Below, piece after piece: positions 1-6,738 of a stretch of 42,466 nt of DNA; positions within the stretch are counted from its first letter, which is position 1; every line of letters starts with the position of its first letter. The notes under the pieces are model-generated. The model did no database searches, was not told the origin of the DNA, and saw nothing but the letters and a program-made list of their open reading frames with translations. This DNA is from Bacteroidales bacterium (lineage in GTDB: Bacteria > Bacteroidota > Bacteroidia > Bacteroidales > UBA932), in contig JAKSJP010000021.1 of NCBI GenBank assembly GCA_024398105.1, positions 1 to 42,466 on the forward strand, written 5' to 3'. Both the position numbers and the translations under genes were made by a program.

Positions 1-134
1 TTGCTCACCGCATACTCCATGCAGTCATGCAGAGTCATCGCTGACGGAGCCTGCTGCGCCATCGCGGCGAAGCAGCAGAGTCCGGCAGTCAGCATGACTG
101 CAACCAATGGTTTACAGCTGAAATAGTAGTTCAT
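1..134 (-). CDS. TolC-family outer membrane efflux protein, N-terminal fragment
   Basis: The first 44 codons of a gene that runs off the left edge. The start ATG is at 134-132. The product begins with a signal peptide (MNYYFSCKPLVAVMLTAG, ending near AMAQQ) followed by MTLHDCMEYAVS, which matches the usual mature start of TolC/OEP family proteins (LTLxxCxxxAL). Such proteins form the outer-membrane channel of RND or ABC efflux pumps. The partner pump genes would lie outside the window. Two strong palindromes 107-145 bases upstream of the start suggest repressor control. The family assignment rests on a short piece, so the exact subfamily cannot be set. Confidence 0.7.
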   Translation of the reverse strand, partial: MNYYFSCKPLVAVMLTAGLCCFAAMAQQAPSAMTLHDCMEYAVS

Positions 135-170
135 GTGTAAATTATGTTTAACTAATCTGCATGAACTGCA

Positions 171-265
171 ACATCCGCTGTGCCAAAGGAGTTAATTATT
201 TGATTTACTGATTGTTGTTAATTTAGCGGCCCCGTAAATGTGTAAAGATATTTTACAGCGGATGT
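171..265. repeat. 11-bp inverted repeat pair flanking a 73-bp spacer
   Basis: ACATCCGCTGT (171-181) is the exact reverse complement of ACAGCGGATGT (255-265). The right arm overlaps the end of the first operator-like palindrome and the start of the second. It may be part of a larger regulatory structure upstream of the TolC-like gene. No function is known. Confidence 0.5.
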
Positions 266-279
266 AAAGGATCTTTACA
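241..279. promoter_or_regulatory. Tandem operator-like palindromes upstream of the TolC-like gene
   Basis: Two 17-bp palindromes stand side by side: TGTAAA-N5-TTTACA at 241-257 and TGTAAAG-N3-CTTTACA at 263-279. Their centres are 22 bp apart, about two helical turns, so two dimers could bind the same DNA face. A weaker match (TGTAAA-N5-TTTAAC) lies at 136-152 just before the TolC start codon. Size and spacing fit TetR-like or similar dimeric repressors of efflux genes, which is inference. The rest of the gap between 135 and 388 holds an 8-bp inverted repeat at 338-345/356-363 and no gene that I can see. Confidence 0.5.
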
Positions 280-388
280 ATTCGCCTAAATGCAGCGCTA
301 CCACATCCTGCCTTTAATCTTTTCCCAGTGCTTAGGTGGAAAATCCTATGCATAAGATTTTCCAAATAAGGCAAGCTCATAGATAATG

Positions 389-2479
389 CTACAGTTCTAT
401 CCTGTAGCTGAAGCTTGGCATGATCGGGAACAGTGACACCTTCCTCCATGTCCTTGTCTTGTCATCATAGATGAAGGACAACGGATTATGCCTGTTCAGC
501 ACATTGTACACCCCGATGTTAAGACTCTGCTCATACCTGGTCCTGAAAGTGAAATTGCAGCCTATATCGAGACGGACATAAGTTGGCATCTCATAGTTGT
601 TGACACCTGAAAAGTAGTCAAAGGTGGATTCCTCTCCCGTTATCGAGAATACCGGATATTCTCCGGCAGCAACCGTTTCCCAGTGCCCGGACTGCAGCGC
701 ATACAGGCCGGTCAGAGATATCCGTCTTCGGTCATCGTCCGAGAGCACGTATGACGCAGATACGTTCAATATGTGCCTTCTGTCGAATTTGGCCGGGAAC
801 GGCAGGTTGTTGTTGACCATGTCGAACTGCCTGTCAGTTTTCGACAGGGTATATGCTGCATGCAGGTCCAGACGTTCCCCATCCTTCTCATAAAGGAACT
901 CGACACCTCTTGATGTTCCCCTGCCGACCTTGACGTTATTGCTCCATCCAGATATCGTCGGACTGAACAGTTGGCCGGCATCCAGGAAGTACACAAGGTT
1001 GTGCATCGTCTTGTCGTAAGCGCCTGCTGTCACTCTGTGCTGCCCGAACGAGGTGAAGATTCCGGCGTAGTACTGTCGTGCCTGTTCAGGAGGGCAGCTG
1101 ATGCTTGTCGGAACTATCAGGTCGGCAGACCAACCCAATGGGATTCCTTCAAGCGTATGGTGGTACTGCACCGTCCAATCGGCCGTGGCCTCAAATTTCA
1201 GCCATGAGGTCAGGCTTAGGCCGGCTTCCAGGCTGAGTTCAGGATTGATCCGGAAATTCAGGTGGCTGGTTTCCTGCTGGTCAGCAACGAATGCGTTGAT
1301 TCGCGAAGAACTCATAAGATGGAACCTTTCTCCAGATCGGATGTCCATCTGTACATGGACCGTTGTGATGCTGCTGTGGGTGATATGGTCAGTGCGTGGA
1401 GAGTCAAGCCCCAGGAGGGAACCGCTGCCACTGAATGTCGAGGACGTCCCTGGATTGAACCATGTGAATCTCTCTCGGAATCCGGTACGAAAGCCGACCC
1501 TGCCTGTACCCGCATGGGAATACACCGCATCAGCAGTAATCTCATCCAGCGAACTGACGATGGCGATGTCGTTTACAGTCCCGCTCATGTCCCTTACAAT
1601 GCCCTGGCTGTTTGAGAAACGGTTATAGGCTATACCGTCCTCCACGGCCCATCCTTTGCGGAGATTCCCTTCGTGGTGAAGGTTGATGATCATGTTCCCC
1701 CAGCCCAAACGTTCGTTGGAATCTCCACCATAGCAGTAGCTGTATGCGTCCCGGCTGGTGAATATCGATGCCGAATAGGTGTTGTCCTCGTCACGAAGCC
1801 ATTTTACCTTGGCGAACAGGTCATACACGGCTGCCCTCACCCTGCTAAGGCTGTCCAGCGCGCCGCCGGCCATCGCTTGGACAGCGCGGAACTCAGGTCC
1901 TATGGGGGAAACTCTTGCCGAAGCGAGCAGGGACAGCCTGTCCTTGACAATCGGAGTAGATACAGTTCCTCCCAGAATGAAACTGCTGGCAGAAAATCCC
2001 ACTTCCCTTTGGGAGAAGCTTCCGTCCGCAGTCCTGATCCCGATGTGCGATGCCGTCATGTTACCCTCGTCGCCACGGAATCCTCCAATCCGTATGTTCA
2101 TCGACGACACGACATCCGCAGGATAGCTGCTTGTCAATCCGAGCAGGTGGCTGCCACCATAGATGGGGACTCCGTCCAAGGTGGTCTGGTTGCTGCCGAC
2201 GTTGCCACCACGCACATAAATGGCGGAGGAGCCTTCAACACCAGTCGAGACTCCCGGCAGGGTCTGCACGAACTTGATCGGGTCAGCCTCACCTGTAGCT
2301 GAAACCATCGTTCGCAAAGCAGGAAGTTCTATGATCCTTGACCCGGCATCCCTCTCGGCCGGCTTGTCTGAGACCACTAGTGAAGAACGCAGCGTGTCAC
2401 GCAGCTCCTTCACATCCTGAGCCTGCACGCAGAACGGAAGAAGAATGAGTGATATAAAAAGAATCAGTCGCTTTGTCAT
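389..2479 (-). CDS. TonB-dependent receptor, short form
   Basis: A 696-residue outer-membrane receptor with a signal peptide (MTKRLILFISLILLPFCVQAQ). The plug domain covers about residues 45-170, with FVQTLPGVSTGVEGSSAIYV followed by RGG, and DGVPIYGGSHLLG. A beta-barrel follows and ends in SFSYRIEL with aromatic and hydrophobic C-terminal residues. It lacks the carboxypeptidase-like regulatory domain that normally precedes the plug in Bacteroidota receptors. It starts 6 bases after the stop of the DUF4249 lipoprotein gene, so the two form an operon. Such pairs are common in Bacteroidota and are thought to import a specific nutrient across the outer membrane. The ligand cannot be read from the sequence. 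A small inverted repeat (388-394/402-408) overlaps the stop. Confidence 0.88.
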   Translation of the reverse strand: MTKRLILFISLILLPFCVQAQDVKELRDTLRSSLVVSDKPAERDAGSRIIELPALRTMVSATGEADPIKFVQTLPGVSTGVEGSSAIYVRGGNVGSNQTTLDGVPIYGGSHLLGLTSSYPADVVSSMNIRIGGFRGDEGNMTASHIGIRTADGSFSQREVGFSASSFILGGTVSTPIVKDRLSLLASARVSPIGPEFRAVQAMAGGALDSLSRVRAAVYDLFAKVKWLRDEDNTYSASIFTSRDAYSYCYGGDSNERLGWGNMIINLHHEGNLRKGWAVEDGIAYNRFSNSQGIVRDMSGTVNDIAIVSSLDEITADAVYSHAGTGRVGFRTGFRERFTWFNPGTSSTFSGSGSLLGLDSPRTDHITHSSITTVHVQMDIRSGERFHLMSSSRINAFVADQQETSHLNFRINPELSLEAGLSLTSWLKFEATADWTVQYHHTLEGIPLGWSADLIVPTSISCPPEQARQYYAGIFTSFGQHRVTAGAYDKTMHNLVYFLDAGQLFSPTISGWSNNVKVGRGTSRGVEFLYEKDGERLDLHAAYTLSKTDRQFDMVNNNLPFPAKFDRRHILNVSASYVLSDDDRRRISLTGLYALQSGHWETVAAGEYPVFSITGEESTFDYFSGVNNYEMPTYVRLDIGCNFTFRTRYEQSLNIGVYNVLNRHNPLSFIYDDKTRTWRKVSLFPIMPSFSYRIEL

Positions 2480-2485
2480 GCCATT

Positions 2486-3499
2486 TCAATTCAGGAGAAA
2501 TCCCACCTTATAACTAACTTCACTTCCAAAAATGCCCACTCCTCCATCAATGTTCGAATATGCATTCGCTGTCGAGAAGATGCTCGTCAGGTCATGGTCC
2601 AGCTTCTGGTTCCTGGTATAGACGTTCCTTAAATATTCGTCATACTCTTTTGATACAAAAGTGAAGTTCAGATAATCCTGATGTGGCTTACCCATTTGGG
2701 GGTACTCGAGAGGACCGGCTAGCAGATGAAAGCGGCTGGTGTCCATATGCTCAAGGCGGATGAACTCATCATGCATGGGAAGATCCGGCATCATACGCCT
2801 CATATTTTCATATGCCGGCCAGAACACCTGCATGACCTGTCCATCGTTGTCGCCAATCAGCTCCAGCTCGGAGAATTTGCGGCCATTGACATTGAAGTCA
2901 TCAACGCAAGGGTGGTCCGTTACCATATATGGATATATCTCGTCACACTCATCCTTCTTCTTCAGCTTTCCTTTTGCGAATATCCATACCGTAGATGTCC
3001 GAATCTGCTTGTTTTCGTTCGGGTAGGCGGGCTTGATCTGACAGTAAACCGAATGCTCGGTCCAAGATCCTACCTCATATAGGTCCGTATAAAGAGCAGG
3101 AGCATAAGCAGTCGGGCATGTAGTCTCTGCATGGATTGTCTCGCGTCCTGGAATTATCACGGAGAGATGATACTCACCTCCTTCTTTTATCTTCTTCGCC
3201 GGGTCCTTCTGAGATTCCCACAGGTTCCCATGCACATTATGGAAATGGAGAGTGTCAACGGGCAGATATGAGACAAAATACTTTGATGTAACATACACCT
3301 CTGCATCTTCTATCGGAACATACTCCGCTGCTGATTTTCCTTTCACATACTGCAGATACAATTTTTGCACGTCATGATCAGGATCAAGCAGGCATGTCAC
3401 CATCACGGGCAGATTCTTCTCTCCAGGATCAAAGACGATGGTTTCAACACAACTTGTCAAAGACAATGACAAGAGGAATATACAAGCGATATTACGCAT
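2486..3499 (-). CDS. DUF4249 family lipoprotein
   Basis: A predicted outer-membrane lipoprotein of 337 residues. I start it at 3499 because MRNIACIFLLSLSLTSC is a lipoprotein signal with the lipid cysteine at residue 17, and a TAnnTTTG promoter core lies just upstream at 3531-3538. An in-frame ATG at 3577 would place this promoter inside the gene. The mature part opens with VETIVFDPGEKNLPVMVTCLL and contains a predicted Ig-like beta region, typical of DUF4249. Members sit next to TonB-dependent receptors, as here, and probably form a surface lid or accessory subunit, similar in idea to SusD. Function is unproven. Confidence 0.82.
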   Translation of the reverse strand: MRNIACIFLLSLSLTSCVETIVFDPGEKNLPVMVTCLLDPDHDVQKLYLQYVKGKSAAEYVPIEDAEVYVTSKYFVSYLPVDTLHFHNVHGNLWESQKDPAKKIKEGGEYHLSVIIPGRETIHAETTCPTAYAPALYTDLYEVGSWTEHSVYCQIKPAYPNENKQIRTSTVWIFAKGKLKKKDECDEIYPYMVTDHPCVDDFNVNGRKFSELELIGDNDGQVMQVFWPAYENMRRMMPDLPMHDEFIRLEHMDTSRFHLLAGPLEYPQMGKPHQDYLNFTFVSKEYDEYLRNVYTRNQKLDHDLTSIFSTANAYSNIDGGVGIFGSEVSYKVGFLLN

Positions 3500-3803
3500 G
3501 ATATAGAATAGATAGATTGTTTCAACATTGCAAACATAGGCAATTAAAACGTTATATGCAATGTGGGGTCCAAACATGATGAGATTTCAGGGTTTGTCTC
3601 AGGACCAGACGATACGGTTGTAAACGCCGGTGTTTGAAAGACAATTATTTGGGCAGCGACTTCCTAACGGAGAAATTGCCATATTTGTTTTCGGAGATCT
3701 GGTGCTGGTGCTCCTCAAATTAGAATTCAGCATTCAGATCACTAGTATCCGGTAAAAATCGTAAAAGTTCTTTGAAAATATTGATAGTTAGGTAATTACA
3801 GGG
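3500..3803. other. Intergenic region between DUF3853 and DUF4249 genes
   Basis: About 300 bases without a gene. It holds the candidate promoter core of the DUF4249-TonB operon near its left end. I see no RNA gene, insertion sequence or convincing coding remnant in the rest. Confidence 0.5.
3531..3538 (-). promoter_or_regulatory. Candidate -7 element of the DUF4249-TonB receptor operon
   Basis: The minus strand reads TATGTTTG, matching the Bacteroides -7 consensus TAnnTTTG, about 32 bases before the ATG at 3499. No clear TTTG -33 box is seen at the expected distance. Confidence 0.5.
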
Positions 3804-4100
3804 CTATTGAGTCCTCTGATATTCGTCGGCAAGAATTCGTGCTTTCTCTACGTCAAACACGATGCGCCTGCCTATCTGAGATACTATTGCATCTTCAAGA
3901 ATGCCCTGCTTCTTGAGGGTGTAAATGGTGCTTTGGCAGCAGCCAATCTTTTCGGCAAGTTCGCTCACGCCATGAGCATAGGAATGTGAGACAGGCATGG
4001 GAGTCTGGTGGTCGGTTTTACTAAGCTCGTTGAGCTGGAGAAACTCCTCTCCCGTCATCTGACAGAGGAATTTTGTAAGGAGATCATTTGATTGAGACAT
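3804..4100 (-). CDS. DUF3853-like helix-turn-helix protein
   Basis: A 98-residue protein. The second half, GVSELAEKIGCCQSTIYTLK followed by KQGIL and IGRRIVFDVEKARILADEY, is an excisionase/MerR-type winged helix-turn-helix with the recognition region around residues 45-75. The N-terminal segment LLTKFLCQMTGEEFLQL resembles DUF3853 proteins, which are common in mobile islands of Bacteroidales. No integrase or transfer gene lies nearby. It sits just downstream of the DUF1016 nuclease gene, separated by a strong terminator-like hairpin, and in the same A+T-richer islet. It probably binds DNA; the target is unknown. Confidence 0.7.
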   Translation of the reverse strand: MSQSNDLLTKFLCQMTGEEFLQLNELSKTDHQTPMPVSHSYAHGVSELAEKIGCCQSTIYTLKKQGILEDAIVSQIGRRIVFDVEKARILADEYQRTQ

Positions 4101-4128
4101 AACTTATTACATATATAGTTGTGTGCAA

Positions 4129-4167
4129 AAAAAGAACCGGCAGAATGTCCATTTACATTCAGCCGGT
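4129..4167 (-). terminator. Intrinsic terminator after the DUF1016 gene
   Basis: On the minus strand, ACCGGC-x-GAATGT pairs with ACATTC-x-GCCGGT (4162-4167/4136-4141 and 4155-4160/4143-4148) across a 6-base loop. It is followed by TTCTTTTTTTG. This is a typical rho-independent terminator for the nuclease gene ending at 4247. It also lies between a promoter-like box (4170-4177) and the DUF3853 start, so it could act as an attenuator. Confidence 0.75.
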
Positions 4168-4169
4168 CA

Positions 4170-4177
4170 CAAATATA
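4170..4177 (-). promoter_or_regulatory. Candidate -7 element upstream of the DUF3853 gene
   Basis: The minus strand reads TATATTTG, an exact match to TAnnTTTG. Transcription from it would start at the foot of the terminator hairpin and give a leader of about 65 bases. Confidence 0.4.
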
Positions 4178-4246
4178 TGTAAGGAAATTTCGGTTACGAA
4201 CCTTCAGCGGATTTTAATTCGCTGAAAAATCAATTAAATGGTTACT

Positions 4247-5359
4247 TTATTTCAGGAGCTTCTTCATCTCGTCTTCGTCAGGAAGAAGTTCCTTGAGTTT
4301 TTCCTGATTGGACTTATAGGTAGCGACGCCCATAGGTCTGGTGTAGTCCTGCAGAACATACTCAACGTATGCGCGGTCGGCATCCTTACAGAGAACTATT
4401 CCAAGCGAAGGATTCTCACCCTCGATTCGTTCCTCATCATCCAAAACGCGCAGATATGCGGCAAGCTGCCCGAGATATGCCGGTTTGAATGAACCTTTCT
4501 TCAGTTCTATCACAACCAACGATTTCAGCACACGATTGAAGAACAGGAGATCGACCCAGTGGTCATGTCCGAGTTTGTCATAGTGGACTTGATTGCCAAG
4601 ATATGTGAATCCGCGTCCAAATGTCATGATGAAATTCTTTACATTGTGGACTATCTCGTTCTCAACGACCCTCTCATCAATATCTTCATCCCTTTCGCCC
4701 AACTGTTCCACATTGATGTATTCCAGAAGATACTCATTCTTGAACATCTGAATGGCCTGGAATGCACGTTTGTAATCCGGAATAGTCATTCCGAAATTAT
4801 TAGGCATCTTTCCCTGATTATGAAAAGCATCTTCTGAAATTTTGCGCTTGAGAGCATCGTCAGACAGAGAAAGATCAGCACAAAGTTGTATGTAGAACTT
4901 ACGTTCCTCTTCGTTCTTTACCTTTGTAAGAATCGTACAATGATGCGTAAAACCTATGCTCAAAAATGCCGCCCACGGAAAATCAGAGAAATTCGCCAGT
5001 TGTAACTGGCGAATTTCAACTTCCTCAGAATCAGCATTTTGTAAATCGCCAGCCATAACTGGCGATTTAGATTCTAGCGATTCCCATTCTTCATAAAAGG
5101 ATCGCATTGACTTTAGATTTGACGGAGAAAAACCCCGCAAACCAGGTATCTCTCGGCTCAATTGTTCGCTGATTGCTGAGATTGCACCCTTACCCCAGAA
5201 ACCCTCACGACTATTTTGGGAAATAAACCTACCAATCCCATAATACAACGCCAGCTGCTCTTGATTCACGCCTTTCAAGGCCTTCGCTTGACTTTGGAGA
5301 ATCGCGGTTTTAATCTGCAGTACCGCATCATTATATTCCGTAGTAAGTTTCTCTTTCAT
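4247..5359 (-). CDS. DUF1016 (YhcG-type) PD-(D/E)XK nuclease family protein
   Basis: About 370 residues, a normal length for this family. The N-terminal DUF1016_N winged-helix part holds LALYYGIGRFIS, WGKGAISAISEQLSREIPG and GFSPSNLKSMRSFYEEW. The C-terminal PD-(D/E)XK nuclease part holds the core WVDLLFFNRVLKSLVVIELK, with D277, E292 and K294 when counted from an upstream TTG at 5380. I prefer the ATG at 5359, since a TATATTTG promoter core covers 5378-5385. The linker between domains is encoded by two perfect DNA hairpins. DUF1016 nucleases occur with restriction and mobile-element loci and are suspected in genome defence; the cellular role is not settled. A truncated second copy lies directly upstream. 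Confidence 0.85.
   Translation of the reverse strand: MKEKLTTEYNDAVLQIKTAILQSQAKALKGVNQEQLALYYGIGRFISQNSREGFWGKGAISAISEQLSREIPGLRGFSPSNLKSMRSFYEEWESLESKSPVMAGDLQNADSEEVEIRQLQLANFSDFPWAAFLSIGFTHHCTILTKVKNEEERKFYIQLCADLSLSDDALKRKISEDAFHNQGKMPNNFGMTIPDYKRAFQAIQMFKNEYLLEYINVEQLGERDEDIDERVVENEIVHNVKNFIMTFGRGFTYLGNQVHYDKLGHDHWVDLLFFNRVLKSLVVIELKKGSFKPAYLGQLAAYLRVLDDEERIEGENPSLGIVLCKDADRAYVEYVLQDYTRPMGVATYKSNQEKLKELLPDEDEMKKLLK
4988..5017. repeat. Perfect palindrome A in the DUF1016 linker
   Basis: Arms of 14 bases (4988-5001 and 5004-5017) with a 2-base loop, lying inside the coding region. The core is CGCCAGTT-N2-AACTGGCG. On the minus strand it encodes EIRQLQLANF. Its core matches palindrome B but is translated in another frame. 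Confidence 0.85.
5042..5069. repeat. Palindrome B in the DUF1016 linker
   Basis: Arms of 11 bases (5042-5052 and 5059-5069) with a 6-base loop. It shares the TCGCCAGTTA...CTGGCGA core with palindrome A, 53 bp away centre to centre. It encodes KSPVMAGDL, a different reading frame of the same core. Confidence 0.85.
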
Positions 5360-5377
5360 ACATATGATTGTCTTGCT

Positions 5378-5385
5378 CAAATATA
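5378..5385 (-). promoter_or_regulatory. Candidate -7 element of the intact DUF1016 gene
   Basis: The minus strand reads TATATTTG, an exact TAnnTTTG match, 18 bases before the ATG at 5359. It decides the start codon choice. It lies inside the tail of the decayed copy. Confidence 0.5.
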
Positions 5386-5764
5386 GCGATTTTCCGGCAT
5401 ATCGTCTTTCCCAGCTCCAAGATAAACTGCTTCATATGCTCAAGGAGAGAAGCATGCAATTGATGTTCGTTGTGCTTATCCTTCAAACCGAGAAAATCAA
5501 GAACAGCCCTGTCCTTTAGCAAAGATTCCGCATTAGGATATGTGCTTAAGAGGGAAGGAGACAGCATCTTGTCCTTATTCATGACAGACTCAAAGGTCTG
5601 TGTCACTATACATCGTCTCAACTCTTCCTGCTTAAGATGTTGCTGGCCGGAATAGAGTATGTAGAATACTCTCTCTTCATTGCGAGAGCATCGATTCAGG
5701 ATCTCCACATGATTGGTGAAGGATGTCAATGCAAGAATCCGAGGTATCTGTGGTATGGACATTT

Positions 5765-5783
5765 GTGCAGTTGGCAACTGCAC
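5765..5783. repeat. Palindrome in the decayed DUF1016 linker, copy 1
   Basis: GTGCAGTT (5765-5772) and AACTGCAC (5776-5783) form a perfect 8-bp stem with a 3-base loop. It encodes VQLPTAQ on the minus strand and is nearly identical to copy 2. Confidence 0.8.
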
Positions 5784-5800
5784 TTTTGGCTGTGCTGCTA

Positions 5801-5825
5801 TTTGTGCAGTTTGCGACTGCACAAA
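5801..5825. repeat. Palindrome in the decayed DUF1016 linker, copy 2
   Basis: TTTGTGCAGT (5801-5810) and ACTGCACAAA (5816-5825) form a perfect 10-bp stem with a 5-base loop. It encodes VQSQTAQ. A weaker third hairpin with one mismatch lies at 5828-5834/5844-5850. Confidence 0.8.
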
Positions 5826-5951
5826 TTCACTCAGTCGCAATTGCTGAATGAGACCACTAAAGCCGGAATCGCCATATACTTCATAGAACTTGACCATATT
5901 ATAGAGATTCCTCTTGCTATAACCTCTACGCTTGGGATTATGTCTCTCCGC

Positions 5952-5990
5952 AGAAAAGTGGCTTACAGATATCTGTAAGCCACTTTTTCT
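5952..5990. terminator. Intrinsic terminator, probably bidirectional
   Basis: A perfect 34-bp palindrome (5954-5987): AAAAGTGGCTTACAGAT and its exact complement, flanked by A and T runs on both sides. It stands 20 bases after the stop of the lysozyme-like gene (6007) and closes the four-gene minus-strand operon. Confidence 0.8.
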
Positions 5991-6006
5991 TTCTAGTGCC
6001 CCAATT

Positions 6007-6738
6007 TTACTGACGTCCCTTTCCTGAAAGGCGGTAATGCTTCATCGCGATGTCGGCATAGACATAAAGCCGGGTCTTTGAGGTCGGGACGACGGCAGTG
6101 TGGAAGTGCTTCTCGCCGGATCTGGCCCTTATCTCTTCAAGAGACCCGTAGCCGGGGTTGGACCAGCGGCAGCCTCGGTTGTAGGCAGTGGCGGCCAGTC
6201 GGACCTGCTCGTGGGCCGGCAAGGTCTCTATTCCGTTCTGCATATGCCGGCCCTGCTTGTCTACCGAACCATAATCCAGATACAGCATCTTCAGGAAGAT
6301 TGCCAGATAGATGCACTGCCATTCTTCTTTCTCCAGTCGGCTTATACGGACTTTCCTTGCGGTTTCATTGTCCTTGGTATCAAAGTAGAGATTGTACTCT
6401 CTCGCCAGTCCGCTGCGCATCCACCGTTTCTCAAGGTCTTCCGCGAAGGATGGCTTCATCTGGAATCGTCCAATGCTGAAGTCGCAACCTTCCCTGCCTT
6501 TGGCAATGTAGAGAGTCTTGACAGCGCCTGACTCCATCTTGTCCTGGAACAGGTTGTATCGTATGAGCTCGGGAAATATGACAGCCTCCGCTATGTCGCA
6601 GGGAACGCCGTATAGTTCCCAGACCTCCTGCCATTCGGAGCGATGCTGCTCGCAATATGCAGTTGCTGCGCCGTCTTTGAGTGATGGCGCAGCAAGCATT
6701 GTCGATAGTAGGAGTGTCGTTAGAGCTTGTAAGTGCAT
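6007..6738 (-). CDS. Exported lysozyme-like (SLT-type) domain protein
   Basis: A 243-residue protein with an N-terminal hydrophobic signal segment (residues 4-18). The order of motifs resembles lytic transglycosylases: a possible catalytic glutamate in AVIFPELIRYN (E57), a glycine-glutamine motif DFSIGRFQMKPSF (about 86-98) in the place of GLMQI.P, and AATAYNRG near residue 185 in the place of the AYN motif. It may cut or bind peptidoglycan in the periplasm. The match is to motifs only, so a non-catalytic role is possible. Its first 19 bases overlap the end of the 620-residue gene upstream, which shows translational coupling as the last gene of the operon. Confidence 0.6.
   Translation of the reverse strand: MHLQALTTLLLSTMLAAPSLKDGAATAYCEQHRSEWQEVWELYGVPCDIAEAVIFPELIRYNLFQDKMESGAVKTLYIAKGREGCDFSIGRFQMKPSFAEDLEKRWMRSGLAREYNLYFDTKDNETARKVRISRLEKEEWQCIYLAIFLKMLYLDYGSVDKQGRHMQNGIETLPAHEQVRLAATAYNRGCRWSNPGYGSLEEIRARSGEKHFHTAVVPTSKTRLYVYADIAMKHYRLSGKGRQ

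Larger units (their letters stand above)
5331..5960 (-). pseudogene. Truncated second DUF1016 gene copy
   Basis: An open frame whose codons resemble the first half of DUF1016 proteins. GYSKRNLYNMVKFYEVYGD (about 5870-5925) matches the end of the N-terminal winged helix. FTNHVEILNRCSRNEERVFY, the stretch with LLSTYPNAESLLKDRAVLDF followed by LGL, and LLEHMKQFILELGK match the start of the nuclease half. Both ends are missing: homology stops at the terminator hairpin (5954-5987) upstream, and after ILELGK the frame runs into unrelated sequence ending at 5331, so the PD-(D/E)XK catalytic core is absent. The promoter of the intact DUF1016 gene lies in this tail. The linker again holds paired palindromes. 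An internal ATG (5897) could still give a 188-residue peptide, so a short product is possible. Confidence 0.75.

Noticed and set aside
4203-4226. Inverted repeat TTCAGCG...CGCTGAA as a second terminator
   Set aside because: The stem is 7 bp and no T-run follows it on the minus strand; the hairpin at 4129-4167 is the better terminator.
4988-5069. Intrinsic terminators inside the DUF1016 gene
   Set aside because: The hairpins have no following T-run on the coding strand and are inside an intact gene; they are better read as a repeat pair.
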